Assembly: GCA_029861655.1 (NCBI GenBank)
Contig: JAOTZA010000145.1
Location: 1 to 8,193 of the forward strand
DNA: 8,193 nucleotides
DNA from: Acidobacteriota bacterium
GTDB taxonomy: Bacteria; Acidobacteriota; Thermoanaerobaculia; Multivoradales; JAHEKO01
Reading direction: 5' to 3'
A program made the position numbers and the translations under genes. Numbering within the stretch: position 1 is the stretch's first letter; every line of letters begins with the position of its first letter. Below are positions 1 through 6,379 of this stretch, one piece after another. A model generated the notes under the pieces. The model was not told the DNA's origin, did not search any database, and saw only the letters and a list, made by a program, of their open reading frames with translations.

Positions 1-98
1 GACCTCTCGGTGCCAAAGTCATCGAGGTCGCCGGGAACCGCATCACAAAGCTCGAGCTCATCAAGCTCGAGGCCGACCCAGCCACCGACGAGGCCTGA
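1..98 (+). CDS. 3' end of an unidentified gene (partial)
   Basis: The frame starting at base 3 is open from the left edge to a TGA at 96-98 and gives 31 residues beginning PLGAKVIEVAGNRITKLEL. The alternating hydrophobic and charged pattern (KVIEVAGNRITKLELIKLEA) reads like a closing beta-strand pair followed by an acidic tail (DPATDEA), which is typical of a genuine C-terminus. The other two plus frames read as arginine- or serine-rich nonsense. It converges on proS, whose stop lies 17 bases further right, and I see no terminator between them. Too little is visible to name a family. The call of a real gene end rests on protein-like composition only. Confidence 0.55.
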   Translation, partial: PLGAKVIEVAGNRITKLELIKLEADPATDEA

Positions 99-115
99 GA
101 GCCGGAACCGCGATC

Positions 116-1840
116 CTAGCCGACCGTAAGGAGGTCGAGGATATGGACTACTGCCCGTTCGACAGCCACCGACTGCCGCTCGCCGCCGCGGCGCATCGAC
201 ACCTCGACGTGGCCCTGGGCGAGTGACTTGGATCCAACGACTACGCGCAGGGGAAAGCCGATCAGATCGGCGTCCTTGAACTTCACCCCCGGCCGCTCGT
301 CACGATCGTCGTAGAGAGCGTCGACACCCTTTTCCAGCAATTCCCGGTAAATACGTTCGGCGGTCGACGCCACCTCCGGGTCATCCACTTGAAGAGGTGC
401 CACCAGAACCTCGAACGGCGCCAGGGGAAGCGGCCAGATGATCCCTTTGTCGTCGTGATTCTGCTCGATGGCGGCGGCAATCGTTCGCCCGATTCCGAGA
501 CCGTAGCAACCCATCGGCATGGCGTGGCTGTTGCCTTCCTTGTCCGAAAAAACACACTTCATCGGCTCGGAGTACTTGGTTCCCAGCTGGAAAATATGTC
601 CGACCTCGATACCCCGCGAGAGTTGAAGCCGCTTTCCGCAACGCGGGCACGGATCGCCGTCCTCGACCAGAAGGAGATCGACCCAGCTCTCCGGTGTGGC
701 ATCGCGACCCCAGTTGACGCCACGATTGTGTCCGTCGGCTCGGTTGGCGCCACAAACGAAATTGACACTCTGGCGCACCGAATAATCCCCTATCAGCCGG
801 ATGTCCTCGCCGAGACCGACTGGCCCCGCGAAACCTACTGGGGCACCAGTGGCTTCGCGCACCCGGGCCTCACCGGCCATTTCCAACCATTCCACATCGA
901 GAAAGTTGCCGAGCTTGACGTCGTTGATCTCGCGATCGCCCCGCACGGCCACCGCCACCAAACCCTTGTCGGTCTCGTAGATCAACGTCTTGACGATCTG
1001 CGAAGGTGACACGTCTAGAAATGTCGCGACATCCTCGACCGTTTTCTGATTCGGCGTGTCGACATCCTCGAGAGCTTCGGGCTCCGGGCGCTCGGCACTC
1101 TCCGCGTCTCGGGGAGGCGAGAGCACCGCTTCGGCTCTCTCCTGGTTCGCCGCGTAGTCGCAGCTACCACATCGCACCACGACACTCTCTCCAGTCCCAG
1201 CCACGACCATGAACTCGTGAGAATGGGAACCGCCGATCGCACCACTGTCGGCCTCGACGCGGATGAAATCCAGCTGGCAAGCTTCAAAGATCCGCTCATA
1301 GGCCTGTCCCATGACTTCGTAGGTCTCATCGAGGCTGGCCACGTCGGCGTGGAAGGAATAGGCGTCCTTCATCAGGAACTCGCGGCCCCGCATCAGACCG
1401 AACCGCGGGCGGATCTCATCGCGAAACTTGGTCTGGATCTGGTACAGGTTGAGCGGTAGCTGACGATAGCTCTTGACGTCGTGCCGCACCTGATCCGTAA
1501 TGACCTCTTCGTGCGTCGGCCCAAAGCAGAAGTCCCGTTCGTGACGATCCCGAATTCTCAGCAATTCCTTGCCATAGCGGCTCCAGCGGCCCGACTCCCG
1601 CCACAGCTCGGCGGGCTGCACGGCGGGCATGGACAACTCCACGCAGCCGGCCACCTCGAGTTCGCGACGTACGATCGTCATCAGTTTGGCGAGGCTGCGC
1701 CAACCAAGGGGAAGGTAGTTGTAGATTCCCGCCGCCACCCGGCGTGTCATCCCGGCGCGGATCATCAGCCGGTGGCTGACGACTTCCGCATCTTTGGGCA
1801 CTTCACGGGTCGTGAAGAGATAGAAACCGGTCCAACGCAT
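116..1840 (-). CDS. proS: Prolyl-tRNA synthetase, bacterial type with editing domain
   Basis: This cytoplasmic class IIa enzyme charges tRNA-Pro with proline using ATP. At 574 residues it has the usual length for the bacterial form. The N-terminus (MRWTGFYLFTTREVPKDAEV) matches the family start, which supports this ATG. The catalytic core shows the proline-binding THEE (109-112), class II motif 2 (FRDEIRPRFG, 139-148) and motif 3 (GCYGLGIGR, 444-452). Between motifs 2 and 3, roughly residues 225-405, lies the inserted YbaK-like domain that removes mischarged alanine; the lysine in QIVKTLI (K284) sits where the editing lysine is expected. CxxC pairs at 224/227 and 398/401 flank that insertion and may hold zinc. 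The anticodon-binding domain follows from about 472 (DDRDERPGVKFKDAD). It is the second gene of a pair with the TPR gene, and the gap between them is 13 bases. Confidence 0.97.
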   Translation of the reverse strand: MRWTGFYLFTTREVPKDAEVVSHRLMIRAGMTRRVAAGIYNYLPLGWRSLAKLMTIVRRELEVAGCVELSMPAVQPAELWRESGRWSRYGKELLRIRDRHERDFCFGPTHEEVITDQVRHDVKSYRQLPLNLYQIQTKFRDEIRPRFGLMRGREFLMKDAYSFHADVASLDETYEVMGQAYERIFEACQLDFIRVEADSGAIGGSHSHEFMVVAGTGESVVVRCGSCDYAANQERAEAVLSPPRDAESAERPEPEALEDVDTPNQKTVEDVATFLDVSPSQIVKTLIYETDKGLVAVAVRGDREINDVKLGNFLDVEWLEMAGEARVREATGAPVGFAGPVGLGEDIRLIGDYSVRQSVNFVCGANRADGHNRGVNWGRDATPESWVDLLLVEDGDPCPRCGKRLQLSRGIEVGHIFQLGTKYSEPMKCVFSDKEGNSHAMPMGCYGLGIGRTIAAAIEQNHDDKGIIWPLPLAPFEVLVAPLQVDDPEVASTAERIYRELLEKGVDALYDDRDERPGVKFKDADLIGFPLRVVVGSKSLAQGHVEVSMRRGGERQSVAVERAVVHILDLLTVG

Positions 1841-1850
1841 CTAGAAACCG

Positions 1851-1855
1851 CTCCT
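1851..1855 (-). promoter_or_regulatory. proS ribosome binding site overlapping the upstream stop
   Basis: Read on the minus strand, AGGAG lies 10 bases before the proS ATG. It shares bases with the TAG stop of the TPR gene (TAGGAG). This supports the proS start and suggests that translation of the two genes is coupled on one message. Confidence 0.7.
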
Positions 1856-3701
1856 ACTTGCGTGAACGGCGCTCCACCCGCTCGACAAGCCGGCTGGTGT
1901 CTTTCATGCACTCCATCATTCGCTGCTGGAGCGATGCCTCTCTGCCTTCAAGGTCCCGTGCGCGAGAAAGTACCTTTCGGGCTCGCTCGTCCTCACCGGC
2001 GGCGATCAGCGCCATACCGAGGTGAGTGAGGGTGCCAGCGGAAGGACCCAGGTCGCTCGACTTCGAAAGATAATCGACGGCGCGCCCGTATTCTTTTCTC
2101 TTGTAGTGGACCCAGCCCAGTGCCGCCAGCGGAAACTGCTTGAGCTCTTCGGGTGAGGAGTCGAGAGACAAGCGGGCGAACTCCAGGGCCTGGTCGAGGC
2201 TCCCTTCCATTTCCGCCAAGTTGTGAGCCATCTCATAGTAGGCGATCGTACGGGCAAACCCGGAACCTCCTTCCTCGAGAAGACGCTCGCCGATGTGATT
2301 GCCCTCGCGAAGTCGCCCTTCCTGTCGCAGCGCTTCGATCAGCGTCGCACATGCCGTCGCCTTGAGCATCTCACCCGGTTCCAGATCGAGAACCCGTCTC
2401 GTCAGGATCTCGGCCTCCCGTGACCGGTTCATCTGCAGACACGCCAGCGCAAACGAGATCATCAGCGTCGGGTTGTCGGGATCGAGAGCAAGAGCCCGGC
2501 GATAACTCGACAACGCGCGCTCCTGCCGGTTCGCCATCAAGGCCTCTTCAGCCCGCACCAGCCAGTCCCTGGCGCTGTCGCTGACCTCGGGAAGCGGTGA
2601 CTTCGCTTGTCCGGAAAGATAGCTGACCAGGTCCAGATAGCGCATCCTCTTGGGATTGAGCTCCTGGGCACGACGAAACGCTGCCAGTGCTTTGCGGTTC
2701 CACCGCCGGTCCAGATAGGCGAGGCCCAGTAGGTGATGCGCGTCCTCGTGAGCGGGATCGTGGCGCACGACCTCTTCGAGCGCCCGGATCGCCCGCGTCA
2801 ACCTTCCCATCTCGAACAGGCAATTGCCGAGAAGAAAAAGTGCCTGAGGCACGGGGTCGACATCTACGGCTCGCTCCAGAAGCGCTGCCGCGCGGGAGAG
2901 CTTGCCCGTACTGGCATAGACCGCCCCAAGGCTGAAATTGGGCAGAAACGCTTCGGGCTCGAGAGCCACCGCCCTTCGCAGGAGCTCTTCGGCGCGTGCC
3001 GCGTCGCCACGCTCGTGGTGAATCACACCGCTGTAGACCACCGCCTCATAGTGGTCCTGCGCCGAATCGAGAACACGACTGAAGTAGTGCAAAGCACGGT
3101 CCGAGTCGCCGTCGTTGAAGTGCGTCTCGCCAATGAAGTGCGCCAGCTCGAAATTGTGACGATCCAGCCGGTAGGCTCCCTCAAGCGCCGACAACGCGCG
3201 CTCCACATCAAAGGCAAAAAAGGCGTACTCGGCGTCCTGGAGAAACTGGTTGAAGAGCTTGCGCTTTTTGCCTCGATAGAGGCCGGCGATCCGGTCCCTG
3301 AGCTCGACGAAGCGCTCTCTCTTTTCGAGCGCCAGGAGCTGGAAATCCATCTTCTCTTCCCACCTGTCGCCCCACTCGCCATTGCCGAGCAGACGCCGGC
3401 CCTCGAGCAGTTCCGACAGAGTCGCCAGCCCCGCCTGGTGGACCAGGATGCTCCGCTCCTGCTTGTGGAGGGTGGCCATCAACTGGCGCACCGTCTCGGC
3501 GGTCCGTTTGACCGCCTCTTCGAGGATGGAGATCCTTTCTAGAAGGTGATCGTCAAAGGAGAAGCCTCCTTCGCCGAGGTCCTCCTCAAAACCCGCATCC
3601 TCCGCCGTGGCAGCTCCCGACAGGACCAGGAGCTTCTGGTGGCAGCGGCTACAGTACTCCTCCGTTTCGGGGTTGAGCGCGCCGCAGGCCTGACAGTACA
3701 T
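1854..3701 (-). CDS. Zinc-ribbon, coiled-coil and TPR protein
   Basis: The frame is open further upstream (to 3920), but I place the start at the ATG at 3699-3701 because a zinc ribbon begins right after it: C3, C6, C17 and C20 (CxxC-x10-CxxC). The 73 residues that the longer form would add are rich in Arg, Pro and Ser and look non-coding. This gives 615 residues. An acidic linker follows the ribbon, then a heptad-like helix around residues 55-100 (LLERISILEEAVKR). From about 150 to the basic C-terminus there is a long run of tetratricopeptide repeats, with clear units such as AVALEPEAFLPNFSLGAVYA and ALALDPDNPTLMISFALACL. I see no signal peptide or membrane helix, so it is probably a cytoplasmic scaffold. 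Partners are unknown. It sits directly before proS. No strong Shine-Dalgarno is visible before this ATG, so the exact start is less certain than the gene. Confidence 0.88.
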   Translation of the reverse strand: MYCQACGALNPETEEYCSRCHQKLLVLSGAATAEDAGFEEDLGEGGFSFDDHLLERISILEEAVKRTAETVRQLMATLHKQERSILVHQAGLATLSELLEGRRLLGNGEWGDRWEEKMDFQLLALEKRERFVELRDRIAGLYRGKKRKLFNQFLQDAEYAFFAFDVERALSALEGAYRLDRHNFELAHFIGETHFNDGDSDRALHYFSRVLDSAQDHYEAVVYSGVIHHERGDAARAEELLRRAVALEPEAFLPNFSLGAVYASTGKLSRAAALLERAVDVDPVPQALFLLGNCLFEMGRLTRAIRALEEVVRHDPAHEDAHHLLGLAYLDRRWNRKALAAFRRAQELNPKRMRYLDLVSYLSGQAKSPLPEVSDSARDWLVRAEEALMANRQERALSSYRRALALDPDNPTLMISFALACLQMNRSREAEILTRRVLDLEPGEMLKATACATLIEALRQEGRLREGNHIGERLLEEGGSGFARTIAYYEMAHNLAEMEGSLDQALEFARLSLDSSPEELKQFPLAALGWVHYKRKEYGRAVDYLSKSSDLGPSAGTLTHLGMALIAAGEDERARKVLSRARDLEGREASLQQRMMECMKDTSRLVERVERRSRK

Positions 3702-3736
3702 TCGATGTCGGGTCGATTCGAGTCGGTTTTGAACCA

Positions 3737-3767
3737 GGGACGGTCCCGTTGGACGTCCAGATGGGAC
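3737..3767. promoter_or_regulatory. Operator-like cluster of GGAC/GTCC half-sites
   Basis: GGAC occurs at 3738, 3751 and 3764, exactly 13 bases apart, with GTCC at 3743 and 3755 between them. This creates two perfect dyads: GGGAC-g-GTCCC (3737-3747) and the 10-base palindrome TGGACGTCCA (3750-3759). The latter is framed by GTCCC (3743-3747) and GGGAC (3763-3767). The cluster lies 36-66 bases before the TPR start and just downstream of a possible -10 box, a usual place for a repressor site. It could instead act as an RNA hairpin in the leader. The arrangement is seen directly; regulatory function is inferred. Confidence 0.35.
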
Positions 3768-3775
3768 AGGGGGAG

Positions 3776-3802
3776 AGTATGGGATCGGCCCCGGCGATTC
3801 AA
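3776..3802 (-). promoter_or_regulatory. Possible sigma70-type promoter for the TPR-proS operon
   Basis: On the minus strand, TTGAAT (3797-3802) and CATACT (3776-3781) are separated by 15 bases. Each box matches the consensus at four of six positions and the spacer is short, so this is weak. It would give a leader of about 65-70 bases containing the GGAC/GTCC cluster. No better pair is evident in the gap. Confidence 0.22.
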
Positions 3803-3828
3803 CCGTGTTTACGAGCTTGCTGGAGAAC

Positions 3829-3880
3829 CCTCGTAGGCCGCGTTCCGAGCGCCGTGGCTGACGAAGCGAGGCGCGGCCAC
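3829..3880. repeat. GC-rich dyad-forming intergenic segment, possible REP-like element
   Basis: GGCCGCG (3836-3842) and CGCGGCC (3872-3878) are perfect inverted partners around a 29-base interior. That interior offers competing arms: GCGCC (3849-3853) with GGCGC (3870-3874), and GTGGC (3854-3858) with GCCAC (3876-3880). CCTCG (3829-3833) also has an inverted match at 3867-3871. Several mutually exclusive hairpins in a non-coding gap resemble a dispersed palindromic element or structured RNA. There is no T-run on either side to mark a simple terminator. A second copy is not present in this window. Confidence 0.3.
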
Positions 3881-3929
3881 ACCGCCGTAACCCGAAGGGC
3901 GCCAAGGGGTTGCGACCCACGAGAGCTTT

Positions 3930-4868
3930 TCAGGAAGCTCCTAGCAGAACCTGGAGACTGTTTTCGTGAAGCAGCCGCGATCGTCCTCGCCGGCCAAATC
4001 GGGTTGTGAGAGCTGCGCCGACACCGATCAGACTGGCCGCCGTCCACAGCCACGTCCCGATCCAGGGCGCGAGCTTGAGCAGCCCGAGAACCACAACGCC
4101 CAGAACAGCATGGTTGAAGGCTACCCATCGGCGTTTCCCGAGAAGCCGCGCGACCCAGGCGCCACAGGCATGGAAGACCCCCACCATCCCCCAGAGTTTG
4201 AGCAGGACGGCGATAAAGATCACCAGAAAAAGCAGCGGCAGTCCAATTACCGTGGCAGCGAAGGCGCTCAGAAACAGAGCCGTCAAGAACAATGAAAACA
4301 CAGCTCCAAGCCCCACCAGAAAGTTGCGAAAGGGCTCCGAAGCGGCGCCCCCCGAGGTCACGAGAACCTCGGTCCCGGACACTACGAAGAGAATCAACAC
4401 CCAGGCCAACCAGGCGGCGACGAGTGCCAGCTTCGCCGCTACCACCGGGCCGGAGAACGACGACAGCCCGAGAGCGGGTCCCTCGAGAAGCACAAGCCAG
4501 GCTGAGTGAATCGACGGATAGGAGACCGAGCGCCCTGCGATCACTGATCCGGGGCCGGCGTAAATGGCTCCGCCAAGAACGAAAACGTCACCATCCACTC
4601 GGGCATCGCCAGTCAAAGTGACATCGCCGCCGAGGACGATCAGGTCTCCTCCAACGCTACCGCTGACATGGGTCGATCCATTGATCGACGCAGCCCCCGC
4701 CAGCGCCTCCCCCGACACCTGGAGGTCCCGACCGAGAGCCACCAGTTGCTGTCTGGCTATGCTTCCCTCGGCAATGACAAGGGCCGGCTTCTCGTCCGCT
4801 ATCGCCACCGTCGGGACAGACACCAGACACACGACAAAAGCGATCGCACGCAAGTCGTTGATTCTCAT
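3930..4868 (-). CDS. Exported bactofilin-like (polymer-forming) multi-pass membrane protein
   Basis: The frame extends upstream to 5111, but the added 81 residues overlap the anti-sigma gene and look spurious. The ATG at 4868 opens a clear signal peptide (hydrophobic core AIAFVVCLVSV, probable cleavage after AIA at residue 24). The product is then 312 residues. Residues about 45-112 hold short glycine-punctuated beta repeats (SGSVGGDLIVLGGDVTLTG, DARVDGDVFVLGGAIYAG), the right-handed beta-helix pattern of bactofilin-type polymer-forming domains. After that come roughly four or five membrane helices between 145 and 290, including a TVIGLPL motif common in the membrane part of such proteins. 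The tail is basic (RFGRRGRSR). It follows the anti-sigma gene after 65 bases, so it probably belongs to the sigma operon. An envelope role is inferred; enzymatic activity is not suggested. Confidence 0.82.
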   Translation of the reverse strand: MRINDLRAIAFVVCLVSVPTVAIADEKPALVIAEGSIARQQLVALGRDLQVSGEALAGAASINGSTHVSGSVGGDLIVLGGDVTLTGDARVDGDVFVLGGAIYAGPGSVIAGRSVSYPSIHSAWLVLLEGPALGLSSFSGPVVAAKLALVAAWLAWVLILFVVSGTEVLVTSGGAASEPFRNFLVGLGAVFSLFLTALFLSAFAATVIGLPLLFLVIFIAVLLKLWGMVGVFHACGAWVARLLGKRRWVAFNHAVLGVVVLGLLKLAPWIGTWLWTAASLIGVGAALTTRFGRRGRSRLLHENSLQVLLGAS

Positions 4869-4933
4869 CCTGCGCCGAATGTATACCAGTCTGACGCGGC
4901 GCCAAACCGAACTAGGACAGGTCTGATAAGCCG

Positions 4934-5548
4934 CTATTTCGAGTGGCCCGTGTGGCGCTCGTTTTCGCTTGCCGTCCGAAGCCCCCTGGCAGGCCGCAGT
5001 AGAAAACGAACAAAGAGCACATCCACCCCGACCACAAAGATGCCAAAAACCGCTACCGTCAGCTTCGAGCCTCCCAGGAGCTCTCCCAGCGCGAGGCCCA
5101 GGCCTTGCCAAGACGCCGCCAGCAGTCCGGCGCCCGCGAGAGCTGCGGAGGTGAAGAGCTGGCCTACTGCCGAAGCGGCCGCTAAAGCAGTGTCAAAAGC
5201 CCCACCCGACGGTACACTGCCCGCGGACCAAGCGATCAGGAGCGCCGCACCGGCAAAGACCGCGAGAGCGAGAGCACCCCAGCGCCAAGTGCGTGGATTG
5301 CGTGCCTCCCACCCCGCCGCCGGCAGGTTTGCGACGACACGGGCCGAGAACTCGGGATCGACCGGCGCTCGAGACTTTGCCAACAGTTCGTCCAGCGCGG
5401 CGACCCGCCGGCGCTCGCTGCGGCAGACCCGACAATCTAGAAGGTGGCGCTCGAGCTCCGCACGCTCGGATTTCGAAACCTCACCTTCGGGCTCGAGATA
5501 GAGCCACTCACGGTAGGTCGTGTGGTCTTTTGGCGGTGGAATTGGCAT
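4934..5548 (-). CDS. Membrane-bound zinc-type anti-sigma factor
   Basis: This is the probable inhibitor of the ECF sigma factor encoded just upstream; the sigma stop and this ATG are five bases apart. The N-terminal cytoplasmic domain carries the ZAS/zf-HC2 signature H35-x3-C39-x2-C42 (HLLDCRVC). H9 lies 26 residues before H35, where the fourth zinc ligand is expected. That ligand is Cys in RsrA and His in ChrR. A first membrane helix follows at about 89-109 (WGALALAVFAGAALLIAWSA). A hydrophobic Ala/Gly-rich stretch comes next (about 118-155), and a last helix near 162-184 (LTVAVFGIFVVGVDVLFV) precedes a basic tail. The 204 residues include no recognisable periplasmic sensor domain, so the signal may act within the membrane or through a partner such as the next gene's product. 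The ATG is preceded by an AAGAAG-like binding site within the sigma stop region. Confidence 0.87.
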   Translation of the reverse strand: MPIPPPKDHTTYREWLYLEPEGEVSKSERAELERHLLDCRVCRSERRRVAALDELLAKSRAPVDPEFSARVVANLPAAGWEARNPRTWRWGALALAVFAGAALLIAWSAGSVPSGGAFDTALAAASAVGQLFTSAALAGAGLLAASWQGLGLALGELLGGSKLTVAVFGIFVVGVDVLFVRFLLRPARGLRTASENERHTGHSK

Positions 5549-5553
5549 TCTTC

Positions 5554-6141
5554 TTAGTCGCTCAGAAAATCCGCCAGCTTCTCCTTGAGCATCTGGCGTC
5601 CCCTGAACAGCTTGTTCTTGACGGTCCCCAAGGGCATGTCCTTGAGTGTGGCAATCTCTCCATACGACAACTCTCCAAAGTGGCGCATCACGATCAGCTC
5701 ACGGTACTCCCAAGGCAACGCATCGATTCCCTCCTGAATGGCATCGCCGCGCTCGCGGTTACGCAAATGGCCGTAGGGGGTCTTTTCATTGCTCGGAAAC
5801 TCCCAGACCTTGTCCGTGTCAGCGTGCTTTCCCGGCCGGTCCATCGAGACCAGTACGAGACGCCGCTTGCGAATCCGGTCGATGGCGGCGTTCTGCGCCA
5901 CCCGGAAGAGCCAGGTCGAGAATTTGTAGCTGGAGTCGTAACGGTCCAGCGCCCGGTACGCCTTGAGGAAAACCTCTTGGGCCAGATCGTGCGCCTCTCC
6001 GAGATCGCGCAGGAACCGCATGAGGTAGTTGACCAACCGGCCTTCATAGCGTTTGACGAGTTGTTCAAAACTGTCTTCGTCTCCCCGGAGGATCGCCTCC
6101 ACCAGTTCCGGATCGGACGGGGAAGGGCTTTCCTTCGTCAT
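5554..6141 (-). CDS. ECF-family RNA polymerase sigma factor (RpoE-like)
   Basis: This alternative sigma factor directs RNA polymerase to a stress or envelope regulon. The 195 residues fit the two-domain ECF plan. Region 2 spans about residues 24-95, with the core-binding and -10 recognition helices HDLAQEVFLKAYRALDRY and FSTWLFRVAQNAAIDRIRKR. After a linker, region 4 (about 134-190) has the helix-turn-helix LSYGEIATLKDMPLGTVKNK followed by LFRGRQMLKEKL. There is no region 1.1 or 3, as expected. The downstream neighbour is a ZAS anti-sigma factor, the usual partner. The chosen ATG gives a normal short N-terminus (MTKESPSPSDPELVEAI). The preceding GTAGAGAT is only a weak ribosome binding site. 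A degenerate ECF-type promoter overlaps the start, so autoregulation is possible but unproven. Confidence 0.95.
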   Translation of the reverse strand: MTKESPSPSDPELVEAILRGDEDSFEQLVKRYEGRLVNYLMRFLRDLGEAHDLAQEVFLKAYRALDRYDSSYKFSTWLFRVAQNAAIDRIRKRRLVLVSMDRPGKHADTDKVWEFPSNEKTPYGHLRNRERGDAIQEGIDALPWEYRELIVMRHFGELSYGEIATLKDMPLGTVKNKLFRGRQMLKEKLADFLSD

Positions 6142-6146
6142 ATCTC

Positions 6147-6171
6147 TACGTGCAGCAAATCGGAAGGTTGC
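6147..6171 (-). promoter_or_regulatory. Possible autoregulatory ECF-type promoter before the sigma gene
   Basis: On the minus strand, GCAACC (6166-6171) and CGTA (6147-6150) are separated by 15 bases. This resembles the GGAAC...CGT layout of ECF-dependent promoters, with one mismatch in the -35 element. The transcript would begin at or very near the ATG at 6141, which makes it leaderless. That is a reason for caution. Confidence 0.18.
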
Positions 6172-6193
6172 ACCGGCCTCATCGCGGAGCCGA

Positions 6194-6352
6194 CTATCTG
6201 GCCTGCAGCTGCCGACCGATCAAGAAAAGACCGCCCCCGACCGCAAGCATCATGACCTCGGTTCTCAAGGATTCGTAGACGAGCCCGACCAACAGCGCCG
6301 CACCGACCAGGACCAAGGCAAGAAACTGCAGCCACCACCCCAAGTTACGCAT
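6194..6352 (-). CDS. Small two-helix membrane protein (52 aa)
   Basis: A short minus-strand frame runs from the ATG at 6352 to a TAG at 6194-6196. The product starts MRNLGWWLQFLALVLVGAAL and continues as two hydrophobic helices (about residues 5-25 and 33-46) separated by a short polar loop (YESLRTEV). It ends GRQLQAR. The glycine-rich second helix (LAVGGGLFLIG) and flanking arginines are typical of a real inner-membrane hairpin. A GGGGAG ribosome binding site lies at 6365-6370, 12 bases before the ATG. The gene fits between its neighbours without overlap: 27 bases after the HEAT/cyclophilin stop and 52 bases before the sigma start. Function is unknown. Its position before a sigma/anti-sigma pair makes an envelope-linked role plausible but untested. 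Confidence 0.7.
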   Translation of the reverse strand: MRNLGWWLQFLALVLVGAALLVGLVYESLRTEVMMLAVGGGLFLIGRQLQAR

Positions 6353-6379
6353 GGCTACCCATTGCTCCCCTACAGCCGC

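Noticed and set aside
51..71. Perfect 8-base inverted repeat CTCGAGCT/AGCTCGAG near the end of the left partial gene
   Set aside because: It falls within coding sequence that encodes the repeated KLEL/KLE pattern and has no T-run, so it is more likely a codon coincidence than a terminator.
389..1009. Plus-strand open frame of about 206 codons inside proS
   Set aside because: It is antisense to a fully recognisable ProRS, and its translation shows no family features. Long antisense frames are expected at this GC content.
2733..3542. Plus-strand open frame of about 269 codons inside the TPR gene
   Set aside because: It is antisense to clear TPR repeats, with no independent motif or ribosome binding site supporting it.
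3720..3740. GGTTCAAAACC on the minus strand, resembling a tRNA T-arm
   Set aside because: The flanking bases do not make a five-pair T-stem, and no acceptor, D or anticodon arm can be built around it.
3922..3940. Six-base-pair hairpin (GAGCTT/AAGCTC) at the stop of the bactofilin-like gene, a possible terminator
   Set aside because: The stem is short, overlaps the stop codon and is followed by GC-rich sequence rather than a T-run.
4880..4905. TATACA preceded by TTGGCG upstream of the bactofilin-like gene, a possible promoter
   Set aside because: The spacer is only 14 bases and the -35 box is poor. The short gap is equally consistent with read-through from the anti-sigma gene.
6138..6338. 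Minus-strand frame of 66 codons overlapping the small membrane gene and the sigma start
   Set aside because: Its product is polar and Arg/Gly-rich without pattern. The frame at 6194-6352 is far more protein-like and has the better ribosome binding site.
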